This document shows positions 35,784 through 45,442 of a stretch of DNA of 64,000 nucleotides, one piece after another. How positions within the stretch are numbered: position 1 is the first letter of the stretch; each line of letters starts with the position of its first letter. The position numbers and the translations under genes are program-made. Source of the DNA: CAWBBA01 sp963741625 (GTDB taxonomy: Bacteria > Desulfobacterota > Desulfomonilia > Desulfomonilales > Desulfomonilaceae); assembly GCA_963741625.1 (NCBI GenBank), contig CAVUIT010000020.1, positions 62,001 to 126,000 of the forward strand, in the 5' to 3' direction. The notes beneath the pieces are model-generated. The model had not been told where the DNA came from. It saw only the letters and a list, made by a program, of their open reading frames with translations, and ran no database searches.

Positions 35784-37123
35784 AGGCGGGAAAAATGAAA
35801 CGATTTGCATGGCTCGCAGTGGCGCTTCTACTGACCGTCATGATAGGGGTCTCCTTAGCAGCGGAATCGTCCACCGACACTCACATCAAAGATCTCAAGA
35901 GCGACAACCCGGAAGTCCGAGCCAAAGCTGCCTATGAACTTGGGTGCGGGTGAAACAAATCAGCGAGGGCGGTCCCGCCTCTCATTGCAGCCCTAAAAGA
36001 CCCGGAACCCAAGGTGCGGAGCTCAGCGGCTGAATCGCTCGGCTTTTTCCCACGGGAGGCCTCGGAATCGATCCCCGGGCTAATGGAACGGCTGTCGGAT
36101 GACAAGGTAGAAGTTCGGCGCTCGGCCATCCAGTCGCTCGGCAGAGTGGGCAAGGGGGCCCACAACGTGGAGGAGGCTCTCCAGAAATTTCTTGACGATC
36201 CGGACCCACTTACCAAGCTTAATGCCACAATAGCCCTGGCATCCGTTGGAAAAGCCGATGACACGGCGATTCCCACGTTGCGTACGGCCATCGGCAATAA
36301 AGATGAGGCAACCGCCAAAGCAGCGGGTCGCGTGCTCAGCGACCTGGCAATCGAAAAGCCGGACAAGGTGCTGCCTGGTCTCATGGAGTCGCTGGACCGG
36401 AACGAAGAGCCTACGGTCATTAATACCTTGAAGGTTTTGAGGCAGATGAAAACCGCGGCCGCTCCTGCTGTGCAGAAGATATCAGCTCTGTACGATAAGT
36501 CGGACGCTCAGGTTCGGATGGAGATTTTAGACACTCTCGCGGCCATTGACAGCCAGGGGGATCAGGCCCTCCCCTTATTGGTCAAGGCACTCAAGGCGCC
36601 TGAGCCGATGGTCAGAAAAGAGGCGCTCATGGGGGTCATGCGGTATAGGTCCAAGGCGGACTTGTTTGTGGAACCGCTGAGCGAATCCATGAAGGAAGGG
36701 GACCTGGAGAATCGCCTGTTGGCCATCGGCATCGTCAGAGGCTTGGGTCAGCAGGGCCTGAAGTCGATGCCCACACTGGAGGCACTGACGGAAGACCCCA
36801 ATGTGCGTGTTCGCATAGCCGCAGTCAGTGCGCTTGCCGCTTTTAGGCCTCCCCAGGAGGAAGTCCTTGAAAAGCTCGGCCGCACGCTCAAAGACTCGGA
36901 TATTGGTGTCAAAATGGCTACAGTGGGTGCGCTCCGCCAAATCGGATACACGTATCCGGAAAAAGTGACAGAACTGCTGCAATCTGCCTTGCAGGTCGAA
37001 AAGAATGAGCAGGCCAGACGTTCGATGGCATCAACGCTGGCGAGTATCACCAAGGCAAAGTCGACCGCCGCTGCGCCCGGAGCAGATAAGGGACAAAATA
37101 CGAAGCCCAAGTACAGCAGATAG
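35780..37123 (+). CDS. Exported HEAT-repeat protein with an in-frame UGA
   Basis: 447 codons if read through. A signal peptide (RFAWLAVALLLTVMIGVSLAAE) is followed by at least eight HEAT/PBS-lyase-type repeats (PEVRAKAAYELG, PKVRSSAAESLGFF, VEVRRSAIQSLGRVG, LTKLNATIALASVG, PMVRKEALMGVMRYR, PNVRVRIAAVSALAAF, IGVKMATVGALRQIG). An in-frame TGA at 35951-35953 splits the first repeat: LGCG, TGA, NKSARAVPPLIAALKD. The frame is the same on both sides, so this is not an indel. It could be a nonsense change, a base error or a selenocysteine codon (see findings). ATG 35780 overlaps the previous stop; ATG 35795 is the alternative. Confidence 0.75.
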
Positions 37124-37430
37124 TGCTTTGGAAGTATCTGCTTTTACAGCAACTCCGATCGCGAATGGCAGATACGGCACCAAAAGCCTGGTAGGGGCGC
37201 ACCGGAAGAAACTGTCCCAAACACAGCGTCAAGTCCAAATCGTGCCGCGATGGGGCTGGCAAGTATTCTATGACCGCCCCCCGTCATACAAGGGACAGCG
37301 TGAGGCGGCGTTCGTCCTACGATCTTAGCAGTTTCAAGGGTTTTGAGATACCTTCCGAGGGGCTGCCACTATCCACATCTGATACCATCGTCGGATCGAG
37401 GATTATTCTCAAGGCGTGTCACGGTAGCAC
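37124..37430. other. Non-coding stretch between convergent genes
   Basis: About 300 bases between the ends of the HEAT-repeat gene and parE. I see no gene, no clear terminator and no repeat shared with the rest of the window. Confidence 0.4.
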
Positions 37431-39335
37431 TTAAATATCCAATTCATGCACCTCACGTGCATGCTCCTTGATGAAAGAAAAGCGCTTCCTTACGTCTTTT
37501 CCCATGAGGGTGTCAAATATCTCGTGGGCCTTCTCCTCGTCGTCTATGCCTATCCTCAGCATGCTGCGGGTGGACGGGTCCATCGTTGTAGTTTTCAACG
37601 TTTCCGCGTCCATCTCCCCAAGACCTTTGAACCTTTGAATTTCAATCTCCTTGCCGTTCTTCTGTTTTAGTAGCTTTTCTTTTTCCTCATCCGAAAAGAC
37701 GTACCGGATTGCAGCTTTCTTGCCTGATCCTATCCGTATTTTGTACAGTGGCGGCACTGCCAGGTAAACATGCCCTCGGCGTACCAGTTCAGGGAGGAAA
37801 CGGTAGAAGAATGTGAGCAGCAAGGTCGCAATGTGATGGCCGTCAACATCCGCATCGGTGTTGATAATAATTTTCCCGTATCGTAGCCGCGAATAGTCGA
37901 ATGTCTGGCCACTTCCCGTCCCGATGCTCTGAACCAGATCGTGGAGCTCGCGGTTGGCCTTGAGTCTTTCAGCAGACGCCTGCTCAACGTTGAGAATCTT
38001 CCCCCGTAGCGGCAGAATGGCTTGGAACCTTCTATCTCGGGCTTGTTTTGACGAACCTCCGGCACTGTCACCCTCGACAATGAAAAGCTCCGTGCCGTCT
38101 CTCGATGTAGACGAACAGTCTGCCAACTTGCCGGGCAGCGTTAACCTGCGTGTCGCGGCCTTACGATTGACTTCGTCCCGTGCCGCTCGTGAAGCGGTGC
38201 GAGCTTGAGCAGCCAGAACAATGCGATTTGTTAATGCCGTTGCCTGTGTGGGGTTCTGATGGAGCCACGTCTCAAAGGCAGTGCGGATCACAGGTTCCAC
38301 CTGCAGAGCTGTGCGGCTGTTGAGGCGCTCCTTGGTCTGTCCCTGGAATTCCAGGTTCTCGTGCAGGTAAACCGAGAGGATCGCTACAAGGCCTTCGCGC
38401 ACATCCTCGGCCGAAACGCTCTTGATCCCTTTGGGAAGACCGTTGCGCTTCTCAATGTACGTGCGGAGCGCGCGAGTTATTCCGTTCCTGAATCCGGTTT
38501 CGTGAGTTCCCCCGGCCGGCGTGGGTATGGAATTGACAAAAGACAGTATTCGAGTCGATGTCTCGGATGTCCATGCCATGACCAGTTCCAGCCGCAGATC
38601 GTTGTCGTGCCGGTAATAAAACGGCTGAGCATCAACCAGAGGGCGACCGACCACCAGCTTCTGCAGAAAATCGGTTATTCCGTCTGGATAGAGAAAGTTC
38701 TCAACAGTCCCCTCCGCCTCATCCGTCAATCGGATCTTGAGGCCCGCAATAAGGAAAGCCTTGCTTTCCAGTCTTTCCCGTATCAGATCCTTGGAAAAGG
38801 CCCTGTCAGGGAAGATCTCGGGATCGGGCAGGAACATGACTTTGGTTCCCGTACGTTTCGATCCTTCCATCTTCCGCAGAGGTGCGAGGGCTTGTCCGCG
38901 TCGAAATTCCTGTGTGTGGCGAAAGCCATTACGGCAGACGTCCACTACAAGTTTTTCGCTCAGAGCGTTCACCACCGCGGCCCCTACTCCGTGAAGGCCG
39001 CCTGCGACCTTATATGTGTCGTCATCAAATTTCCCGCCTGCATGAAGGTTGCAGAAAATCGTCTCTACCGTATTTTTGCCAGTAGTCGGGTGTTTTTCGA
39101 CCGGGATACCTCGTCCAAAATCTTCAACCGAGATACTCCCGTCCGCGCCCAAGACTACGTCGATGAAAGTGCAGTGGCCGTTGAGCGCTTCGTCTACGCT
39201 GTTGTCCAAAATTTCCCATACGAGCTGGTGCAGTCCTTCCCGGCTTGTTCCACCAATGTACATTCCGGGCCGCTTGCGTACCGCCTCGAGCCCTTTCAGC
39301 ACCTGGATGTCTTTTACTGTATAAGAGTCACTCAT
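37431..39335 (-). CDS. parE: DNA topoisomerase IV subunit B (type IIA, GyrB/ParE family)
   Basis: 634 residues. GHKL ATPase: EILDNSVDEALNGHC, DFGRGIPVEKHP, GGLHGVGAAVVNALS. Transducer: GTHETGFRNGITRAL. TOPRIM: ELFIVEGDSAGGSSKQARDR, LPLRGKILNVE, and IINTDADVDGHHIATLLLTF, with the metal-binding DxDxD. C-terminal QRFKGLGEMDAETL motif. The short length (no GyrB insert of gamma/beta-proteobacterial type) and the partner gene parC next door favour topoisomerase IV over gyrase. Its ATG overlaps the parC stop (39332-39335), so they are translated together. Confidence 0.9.
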   Translation of the reverse strand: MSDSYTVKDIQVLKGLEAVRKRPGMYIGGTSREGLHQLVWEILDNSVDEALNGHCTFIDVVLGADGSISVEDFGRGIPVEKHPTTGKNTVETIFCNLHAGGKFDDDTYKVAGGLHGVGAAVVNALSEKLVVDVCRNGFRHTQEFRRGQALAPLRKMEGSKRTGTKVMFLPDPEIFPDRAFSKDLIRERLESKAFLIAGLKIRLTDEAEGTVENFLYPDGITDFLQKLVVGRPLVDAQPFYYRHDNDLRLELVMAWTSETSTRILSFVNSIPTPAGGTHETGFRNGITRALRTYIEKRNGLPKGIKSVSAEDVREGLVAILSVYLHENLEFQGQTKERLNSRTALQVEPVIRTAFETWLHQNPTQATALTNRIVLAAQARTASRAARDEVNRKAATRRLTLPGKLADCSSTSRDGTELFIVEGDSAGGSSKQARDRRFQAILPLRGKILNVEQASAERLKANRELHDLVQSIGTGSGQTFDYSRLRYGKIIINTDADVDGHHIATLLLTFFYRFLPELVRRGHVYLAVPPLYKIRIGSGKKAAIRYVFSDEEKEKLLKQKNGKEIEIQRFKGLGEMDAETLKTTTMDPSTRSMLRIGIDDEEKAHEIFDTLMGKDVRKRFSFIKEHAREVHELDI

Positions 39336-41785
39336 TGAATCTGGCCTTTGACGCTCCTATCCGGGACCACTTCCAGAATTCCTCCACAAACGCTTTTCCC
39401 GGCTGTGGCCCGATTTCTAACCGGGATGTTCTTTATTTGCACCCTTTTATCTTTGCCTCTCTTCGGCTTGATCTGTAAAGAATCGCCGGAACTCACTAGA
39501 TGCATGGCGATAACCTGAGATCCGGAAGGAACCTTCATCATGCGCACTCCTCGTGCTGGGCCGGTCAGAATTGGAACCTGATCTACAGGAAATACCAGGA
39601 TGTTGCCTGTATTAATCGCGACGGCGACCAGTTCGGCATCATCGGGCCGGACCGTGATAACTTCGTCGTCCCCTTCCAGGTTCACCAGACGCCGGCCGCC
39701 CCTCTTTGTAGCCTCCCGCAAGATCATATAGTCGAATCTGAAGCCCTTGCCAAGGCGGGTCATCAAGAGGCCCCTTGAGGGTGTCGATGCGTCGGGAATC
39801 ACGGCTATTTCAGGCAGGCTGCCGGATGCATCGAACAGGTAAATTTGCGATGGTGAATGTCCATATCCGTCCCCTTCGGTAGTCAATTCATCTACTTGGC
39901 CGGGGAGCTGCTCTTCACCCTCTGCAACAGGTGTTGCAGGATCGGGGGCTATGAAACCCACGACAAACTCGCCGTCTACAAAATTCAGGAGGCTTCCGAT
40001 AGGTTCTCCGAAACCCACTGCAGCGGGGACGTCCAGAGCCCTCATAACATAGACCTTTCCCAGATTCGAAAATATGGCCACATTCCTATTGGTATTCACC
40101 CTTACCAGACCGAAAAGGCTGTCCCCTTCCCGGAATTTCAAGGAAGCATCCTCCCCTACCTCGCTCTTGATCCGGCGGATCCATCCTTGTTTTGATAGAA
40201 TGACCGTGGTGTCCGCATGTTCTACGAACTCTTCGGGGTCATATTCGAGGGCGACCGCCTCCTGTTCTCCCACTATTCGTGTACGCCTCTTGTCCGCGAA
40301 TTTTGCGGCGATATCGGCAAGTTCACGGTCGATGATCTGCCAGAGCCTTTCAGAACTGGCAAGATCTCGTGAGATTTCTTGAGCCTCTTTTTTCTTTGCT
40401 GCACGTTCATCCAGAAGTTTGCCGATTTCCATGCCCACAAGCTTGTACAAGCGCGTCTCCAGAATGGCCTCGATCTGTTCATCATCCACAGGGAAATTCT
40501 CTCTGAGGCCCTGCTCCGCCTCCTGCCTGCTCCGAGCCGACCGGATGATTCGCAAGGCCTTGTCCAGGTCCTGAAATACGAGTGCGAAGCCTTCCAGCAC
40601 GTGAATCCGTTTTTGAAGAATCGCTAGCGTGTGATTCAGTCTGCGAACCACCTTGTCGTATCTGAAATCCAAGAAATGTCTGATAATAGCCGCGAGCCCG
40701 AGCCTCTCGGGGACCCCTTCGGGCGTGATGGCTATGAAGTTCAGCGGGAAGTTGATCTGCAGGTCCGTGTGCCTGAAAATAAACGCCATTACCGAATCAG
40801 GTTTGACTTCTCCCGCTCGTAGTTCCAGTACAATCCTCACGTCCGTGGTGCTCTCATCCCGCACATCCTGGACGTGCTTGAGTTTCTTATCCGTGATCAG
40901 TTGGGCTATCCGCTCAATTAGCCGTGATTTGTTGACTCCGTAGGGAACCGACGTGACCAGCAAATTGGTGCGCCCGTGTTTCACGCTTTCCACTTGGAAA
41001 GTTCCACGGACTCGAATGGAGCCGTGGCCGGCCGTGTAAATCTCTGCCAGATGGTCCGGATGGTCCAGAATCTCGCCACCTGTGGGAAAATCGGGGCCCT
41101 TGACATGTTTCAGGAGATCTCCGGTCGTCAGGTCCTTCTGCCGGATCGCCGCGCGACATGCGGCAACAACCTCGCTGAGGTTGTGAGGAGGGAAAGAGCA
41201 GCTCATACCGACCGCTATTCCAGAGGAGCCGTTGAGCAACAGATTGGGAACGGCTGAAGGGAGCACGTCCGGTTCTTCGCCTATGGCGTCGTACGTCGGC
41301 CGGAAATCGGTGGTGCCTCGATCAATGTCCCTGAGAAGCATCCCGGCAAAGGTGCTTAGCCTCGTCTCAGTGTAGCGCATCGCGGCGGGTGAATCGCCGT
41401 CGATTGAGCCGAAGTTCCCCGAACCGTCTATGAGCGGATATCTCAGGCTGAAATCCTGGGCCATTCGAACAAGTGCGTCATACGCAGCCTGATCGCCGTG
41501 AGGATGATACTTACCAATTACTTCGCCTACAACTGCAGCGGACTTTCTCATTTTAGCCGCATCGGTCAGCCTCATTGAATGCATTGCGTATAGAATACGG
41601 CGATGTACAGGTTTGAGCCCGTCCCGCACATCGGGCAATGCCCGCGACACAATGGTGGAGAGCGCATAGGCAAGATAGCGCTTTTCAACTTCCAGGTGTA
41701 TGGACGCATCGGTCTGGCCACACCCCTTTTCAGGTTTTACAAGTTGCACGTCGATATTTCCTCTGCTTCCTACGTTCCTCTTCAT
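39332..41785 (-). CDS. parC: DNA topoisomerase IV subunit A (type IIA, GyrA/ParC family)
   Basis: 817 residues. Breakage-reunion domain: YLAYALSTIVSRALPDVRDG, LKPVHRRILYAM, VGEVIGKYHPHGDQAAYDAL, and the active-site Tyr in AAMRYTETRLS. A coiled-coil tower follows (ALRIIRSARSRQEAEQGL), then a beta-pinwheel C-terminal domain. The GyrA-box (QRRGGKG) is not evident, which supports ParC. ATP hydrolysis by ParE drives decatenation. ATG at 41785; upstream in the minus direction lies a repeat-bearing stretch with no clear promoter. Confidence 0.88.
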   Translation of the reverse strand: MKRNVGSRGNIDVQLVKPEKGCGQTDASIHLEVEKRYLAYALSTIVSRALPDVRDGLKPVHRRILYAMHSMRLTDAAKMRKSAAVVGEVIGKYHPHGDQAAYDALVRMAQDFSLRYPLIDGSGNFGSIDGDSPAAMRYTETRLSTFAGMLLRDIDRGTTDFRPTYDAIGEEPDVLPSAVPNLLLNGSSGIAVGMSCSFPPHNLSEVVAACRAAIRQKDLTTGDLLKHVKGPDFPTGGEILDHPDHLAEIYTAGHGSIRVRGTFQVESVKHGRTNLLVTSVPYGVNKSRLIERIAQLITDKKLKHVQDVRDESTTDVRIVLELRAGEVKPDSVMAFIFRHTDLQINFPLNFIAITPEGVPERLGLAAIIRHFLDFRYDKVVRRLNHTLAILQKRIHVLEGFALVFQDLDKALRIIRSARSRQEAEQGLRENFPVDDEQIEAILETRLYKLVGMEIGKLLDERAAKKKEAQEISRDLASSERLWQIIDRELADIAAKFADKRRTRIVGEQEAVALEYDPEEFVEHADTTVILSKQGWIRRIKSEVGEDASLKFREGDSLFGLVRVNTNRNVAIFSNLGKVYVMRALDVPAAVGFGEPIGSLLNFVDGEFVVGFIAPDPATPVAEGEEQLPGQVDELTTEGDGYGHSPSQIYLFDASGSLPEIAVIPDASTPSRGLLMTRLGKGFRFDYMILREATKRGGRRLVNLEGDDEVITVRPDDAELVAVAINTGNILVFPVDQVPILTGPARGVRMMKVPSGSQVIAMHLVSSGDSLQIKPKRGKDKRVQIKNIPVRNRATAGKSVCGGILEVVPDRSVKGQIQ

Positions 41786-42321
41786 TCACCGATGTTTCGT
41801 CCCTCGGCAGGGCACAACATAGCCAAGCGGACATTAATATCAACACAAAAAAACGGCAAGTGCCGAAGATAAGGAATATGTGTGCATTTGGTCGGGCCAG
41901 GGTTTTCGTCGAATATGTCACTGCGAGCGCAACGAAGCAATCTCCTAAAGCGCAAAACAGAAATTGCTTCGTCGGTTCCTTCCGCTCAAAGACAGGCGGG
42001 GCGACGTGCAGTCGGGTAACTGAATGCTTACCGGAATCTCAAGGTGTTGAGCAGGCAATAGCGGCCATTTTGTGTTGACTTTGACAGCGCGGTATGTTAG
42101 CGTTATTACAAGAAAATCATGTCTTCGTTAATATTGGATCTTAGCCCGTGACCATATGAGGTACCGCCACCGTCTCATGTGCTTGCGGACTGAAGACGCT
42201 ATTGCCGGACACCGCACGTCCGGTGATACCACACCCTTGTTCGACAAAACTCGTGCGCCACACGCGAGGGGCACGATGATTTTCCAGGTAAACGGGTTCT
42301 CCGAAGGGTATAGGAACCGAC
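41786..42321. other. Intergenic region with promoter and repeat remnants
   Basis: About 535 bases between divergent genes. It contains GCGAGCGCAACGAAGCAATC near 41926-41945, a degenerate form of the GCGAGGG…GAAGCAATC repeat seen at 49885-49911, and a strong promoter at 42081-42109 for the plus-strand gene. No supported gene. Confidence 0.5.
42081..42109 (+). promoter_or_regulatory. Sigma-70-type promoter for the PQQ-propeller gene
   Basis: TTGACA (42081-42086), 17-base spacer, TATTAC (42104-42109). Perfect -35 and spacing; the transcript would start near 42116 and have a leader of about 205 bases. Confidence 0.6.
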
Positions 42322-43716
42322 ATGGCCAAAGTCAAGATAGACGCGAAGACCGCTCTAGAAGATATCCGTGCAGGGATGAGCGATTCCGCCTTGATGGACA
42401 AGCATAAACTTTCTGCAATGGGGCTTCAGAGTCTTTTCGACAAGCTGTTGCAAGCCGGAGTCATTAGCCGGTCCGAACTCGAAGAGAGGATCCCGTTGAG
42501 TCAGAAGTCGGTGGACATCGAAATCTTCAGATGTCCGGCCTGTGGCATGCCCCAATTTTCGGAATTTGACGAATGTCCGCAGTGCGGAGTCATAGTATCC
42601 AAATTCATAAAGAGACAAGCGGAGGCTTCTGCTGGGGCGGGTGGCACAGGTTCGCGTGGAGTCCGTCCTATTGCCGGTGCAGGTGGTGGGCTAGGCGATG
42701 TAATGTTTCGCGCGAATCTGCGTCGCACTGGTTCATATAATACCGCGGGAGTTACCAAACTCACGCAACTGAAATGGAAGTTTAAGACGGGTGGGTGGGT
42801 GTCTTCTACTCCGGCAGTGACGCAAGATGCGGCCGTATTTGGAAGCCTCGATGGGAATTTTTATTCTGTGGATAAGGAGACTGCACAGGAGAGATGGAAC
42901 TTTAAAACGGGGAGTTCCATCTACTCCTCTTGTGCCATCGTCGGCTCAGTGGTTTTTTTCGGAAGCCTGGATGGAGCGGCCTACGGTTTGGACCTTCAAA
43001 GCGGAGAACCAAAATTCAAATTCGTCACTGCGGGGCCGGTCTACTCATCGCCGGCAGTAGCGGACGGCAGGATCTATTTCGGCAGTCTGGATGGCAACCT
43101 TCATGCTGTGGACGTGGTACGGCAAACCCAGCTGTGGAAATTCAAGACCGGCGGACCGGTCTATTCCGCGCCTGCCATAAGTGAAGAAATTGTCTACTTC
43201 GGTAGCCTCGACGGGAACCTCTATGCTGTGGAAATCAGTTCAGGCAAAGCGGCCTGGAAGCTCAAGACCACTGGACCGGTATCCACCGCACCGGTAATAG
43301 GCAAGGACGTGGTATATTTTGGAAGTGGGGATCGATGCCTCTATGCCGCGGACAGCAGCACAGGCCAGGAAAGATGGCATTTCAAGGCTGAGGACAAAAT
43401 ATCGTCATCTCCAGCCCTTGCGCGCGACGTCATCTATTTCGGCAGCGCTGATCGTCATGTCTACGCTGTGGACGTCAAAACCGGCCTGGCAAGGTGGGTA
43501 TTCGAAACAGAGGGCGCTGTGTATTCTTCACCTACTCTTGCCGGCGGAATGGTATACTTTGGCAGTGCCGACTGTACGCTTTACGCCCTAGACCTGTCCA
43601 CAGGACAGGAGATTTGGAGGTTCAAGACCGGCGGCCCGGTATATTCGTCACCAGCGGTAGCCGACGGCGTCATCTATTTGGGAAGCGATGACGGACACGT
43701 GTACGCAATTCGGTGA
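42322..43716 (+). CDS. Helical-domain/zinc-ribbon protein with eight PQQ-like propeller repeats
   Basis: 464 residues. Residues 1-60 form a helical module (ALEDIRAGMSDSALMDKHKL, SAMGLQSLFDKLLQAGVISR) and 65-95 a zinc ribbon (CPACGMPQFSEFDECPQCG). After a Gly-rich linker come eight repeats of about 40 residues, each with the pattern YFGSLDGNLYAVD…W.FKTGGPVYSSPAV, giving a PQQ-type eight-bladed propeller (pyrrolo-quinoline binding itself is not indicated). No signal peptide, so cytoplasmic, which is unusual for such propellers. The next gene shares the N-terminal module. Confidence 0.85.
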   Translation: MAKVKIDAKTALEDIRAGMSDSALMDKHKLSAMGLQSLFDKLLQAGVISRSELEERIPLSQKSVDIEIFRCPACGMPQFSEFDECPQCGVIVSKFIKRQAEASAGAGGTGSRGVRPIAGAGGGLGDVMFRANLRRTGSYNTAGVTKLTQLKWKFKTGGWVSSTPAVTQDAAVFGSLDGNFYSVDKETAQERWNFKTGSSIYSSCAIVGSVVFFGSLDGAAYGLDLQSGEPKFKFVTAGPVYSSPAVADGRIYFGSLDGNLHAVDVVRQTQLWKFKTGGPVYSAPAISEEIVYFGSLDGNLYAVEISSGKAAWKLKTTGPVSTAPVIGKDVVYFGSGDRCLYAADSSTGQERWHFKAEDKISSSPALARDVIYFGSADRHVYAVDVKTGLARWVFETEGAVYSSPTLAGGMVYFGSADCTLYALDLSTGQEIWRFKTGGPVYSSPAVADGVIYLGSDDGHVYAIR

Positions 43717-43764
43717 AGCGCCTGTGCGGCAACCCTTTGAGGATGTGGGGCAAAGGAACTCTCC

Positions 43765-44493
43765 ATGGACAAACGGAAGATCACGGCCAGAGAGGTCCTC
43801 AGAGATATCAGGTCCGGATTGAGCGATCAGGACCTGATGGAGAAATATACCCTTTCCGCTCAGGGGCTTCAGAGCGTTTTCAACAAATTGGTGAACGCCG
43901 GGGTTATAACCCAGCCCGAGTTGGACGACAGGGTCCCGATCACCGAAAGAACTGTTGATCTCGGGCTCTTTATCTGTCCCGCATGCGGCAACATTCAAGG
44001 GACAGAATTCGCCACCTGTCCTCGCTGCGGCTTCACGGCGCCGGGAAGGGCCAAAGCCATCCAAGATGAACGAGCAGGGATAAGCGGAAAGAAAACCCCT
44101 TCCGGACCAGCACTGCGCCGGAAGCCGAACAGACAGACGAGTGCAAACCGCGAAGCCGGCCGTCCCTCAAAGCGCTATGAGGAGGCAGAATCGAGGGAGA
44201 TCAGGGACCCGTTTCCAGAATTGACACGAATCCTCACTTATTGTCGGGTACTGGGGGTCGCGGCTCTGGTCTCATACGTTCTCATCGTAGCAGGCATAAT
44301 CCTGCTACAGACTGCCCGCCCTGCCGGTGATTCGTCTCTTTCCCTATCTCTGCTCGGCCTGTCCCTTTTGAGCATTCCGGCCATAGCCCTAGCATTCATT
44401 GTATTTGTGACATTGAGCGCTCTGGCCGAATCAATAAAGATCTTCGTGGGCGTTGCGGGCCCGTTGATGAGGAATCACCCCCCTCAGGAATAG
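43765..44493 (+). CDS. Helical-domain/zinc-ribbon membrane protein, paralogue of the upstream N-terminus
   Basis: 242 residues. Residues 5-60 (VLRDIRSGLSDQDLMEKYTL, SAQGLQSVFNKLVNAGVITQ) and the zinc ribbon CPACGNIQGTEFATCPRCG align over about 85 residues with the protein encoded at 42322-43716. A charged, Arg-rich linker leads to two transmembrane helices (VLGVAALVSYVLIVAGIILL and LLSIPAIALAFIVFVTLSAL). It starts 48 bases after the propeller gene and is likely in the same unit. The shared domain seems to be a signalling or DNA/RNA-binding helical module; I do not know its function. Confidence 0.8.
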   Translation: MDKRKITAREVLRDIRSGLSDQDLMEKYTLSAQGLQSVFNKLVNAGVITQPELDDRVPITERTVDLGLFICPACGNIQGTEFATCPRCGFTAPGRAKAIQDERAGISGKKTPSGPALRRKPNRQTSANREAGRPSKRYEEAESREIRDPFPELTRILTYCRVLGVAALVSYVLIVAGIILLQTARPAGDSSLSLSLLGLSLLSIPAIALAFIVFVTLSALAESIKIFVGVAGPLMRNHPPQE

Positions 44494-44908
44494 AGCCAGC
44501 TGCAAAACTTTTAATTATAGTAATTGTCAAAAATGATGTCCATTTGGCGGTTCGAGATGGAGAATCCGGAAGGCTCGCTCTGACGGGCCTCTTCCCCGTC
44601 ATTCCTGCGAAGGCAGGAATCCAGTAGGGCCGGCCTCCGCGCCGGTCACAATGAGCCGCCGGCAGGGACGCCGGCGCTACCGCCGGATCAAAGCCTGACC
44701 GGACTCCGATCCGGGGTCCAGTCTGTCCCGCTCCTCGCGGGACTGCCTGTCGCCTAATGACGGGCAAGATGCCCGTCCCACCGTAGAAGGGATTGCTTTG
44801 AGCTGGCGCCCTCGCAATGACAGTTTTGGCCGTTCATATTGACGATTTCAGGATCAAACGGACATTACTCTTGGTAATTGATATGGACAGTATGCACCCA
44901 AACGCGCC
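44494..44908. other. Intergenic repeat island
   Basis: About 415 bases made of repeat pieces: GTCATTCCTGCGAAGGCAGG (44598-44617), a GCCGGC-type palindrome near 44650-44690, and the composite repeat 44698-44852. No gene supported. Confidence 0.6.
44698..44852 (-). repeat. Composite dispersed repeat, inverted relative to 49848-50044
   Basis: Read on the minus strand, the same order of blocks as 49848-50044: TCTGAAATCGTCAATATGAA-like start, GGCCAAAACTGTCATTGCGA, AGCAATC, GGGCATCTTGCCCGTC, GACAGGCAGTCCCGCG, ending CCCCGGATCGGAGTCCGG. Blocks are well conserved, spacers differ. Confidence 0.8.
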
Positions 44909-45442
44909 TCACGCGCCGTCCAATACGTGGTGTTCCTTTTCAATGAACCAGGATTCAGGATTGGTGAAATACAATTTCAGGTCCTCAAGAGCCGCAAAGT
45001 GTCTGCGCTCTTCTGCGATCATGTGTTTCACAAAATCCTTCTCCAAGGACTCGGAGGCCTTTCCGAGCTGGTCTTCATAGAAATTTATCGCGCCCTGCTC
45101 CATCTGTATGCCTATTTCGACTGCTTCCAGGTCGCCGGATTCCGCCTTTACTTCCCGCCCGAGCTTTTTGATTCGTTCCCTCACTAGCTTGTTCAAGTCT
45201 TCGTTCTCGACGCGGCACGCCTTCCAGTCTTCAGACCACGCTTTTCCTTTGTAGATCTGTTCATGGATCTGCTTCAGTCGTTGAATATGGACACCCTCAT
45301 CAGCCATGAGCGTCCGGAACATCTCTTTTCCAAGTTCATTGGCACACTTGGCAACCGCGTCCTTATAAAAGTCCCTCCCCTTCTCTTCCTTTTCTATTGC
45401 GGTGGCCAACATCTGCAACGTCCTGTCGCACCAGTCTTCCAT
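44909..45442 (-). CDS. Ferritin-like (rubrerythrin-type) diiron protein
   Basis: 177 residues of helical ferritin-like fold. Two half-repeats each carry an iron-binding Glu and an ExxH: AIEKEEKGRDFYKDAVAKC with ADEGVHIQRLKQI, and GIQMEQGAINFYEDQL with IAEERRHFAALEDL. The C-terminal rubredoxin domain of true rubrerythrins is absent. Probably an oxidative-stress or peroxide-handling protein in this anaerobe. Start ATG 45442 after AAGGAG. The next minus-strand gene upstream is a ferritin. Confidence 0.85.
   Translation of the reverse strand: MEDWCDRTLQMLATAIEKEEKGRDFYKDAVAKCANELGKEMFRTLMADEGVHIQRLKQIHEQIYKGKAWSEDWKACRVENEDLNKLVRERIKKLGREVKAESGDLEAVEIGIQMEQGAINFYEDQLGKASESLEKDFVKHMIAEERRHFAALEDLKLYFTNPESWFIEKEHHVLDGA

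Noticed and set aside
38259..39338. 359-codon open frame on the plus strand
   Set aside because: Antisense to parE, with no family features or ribosome-binding site.
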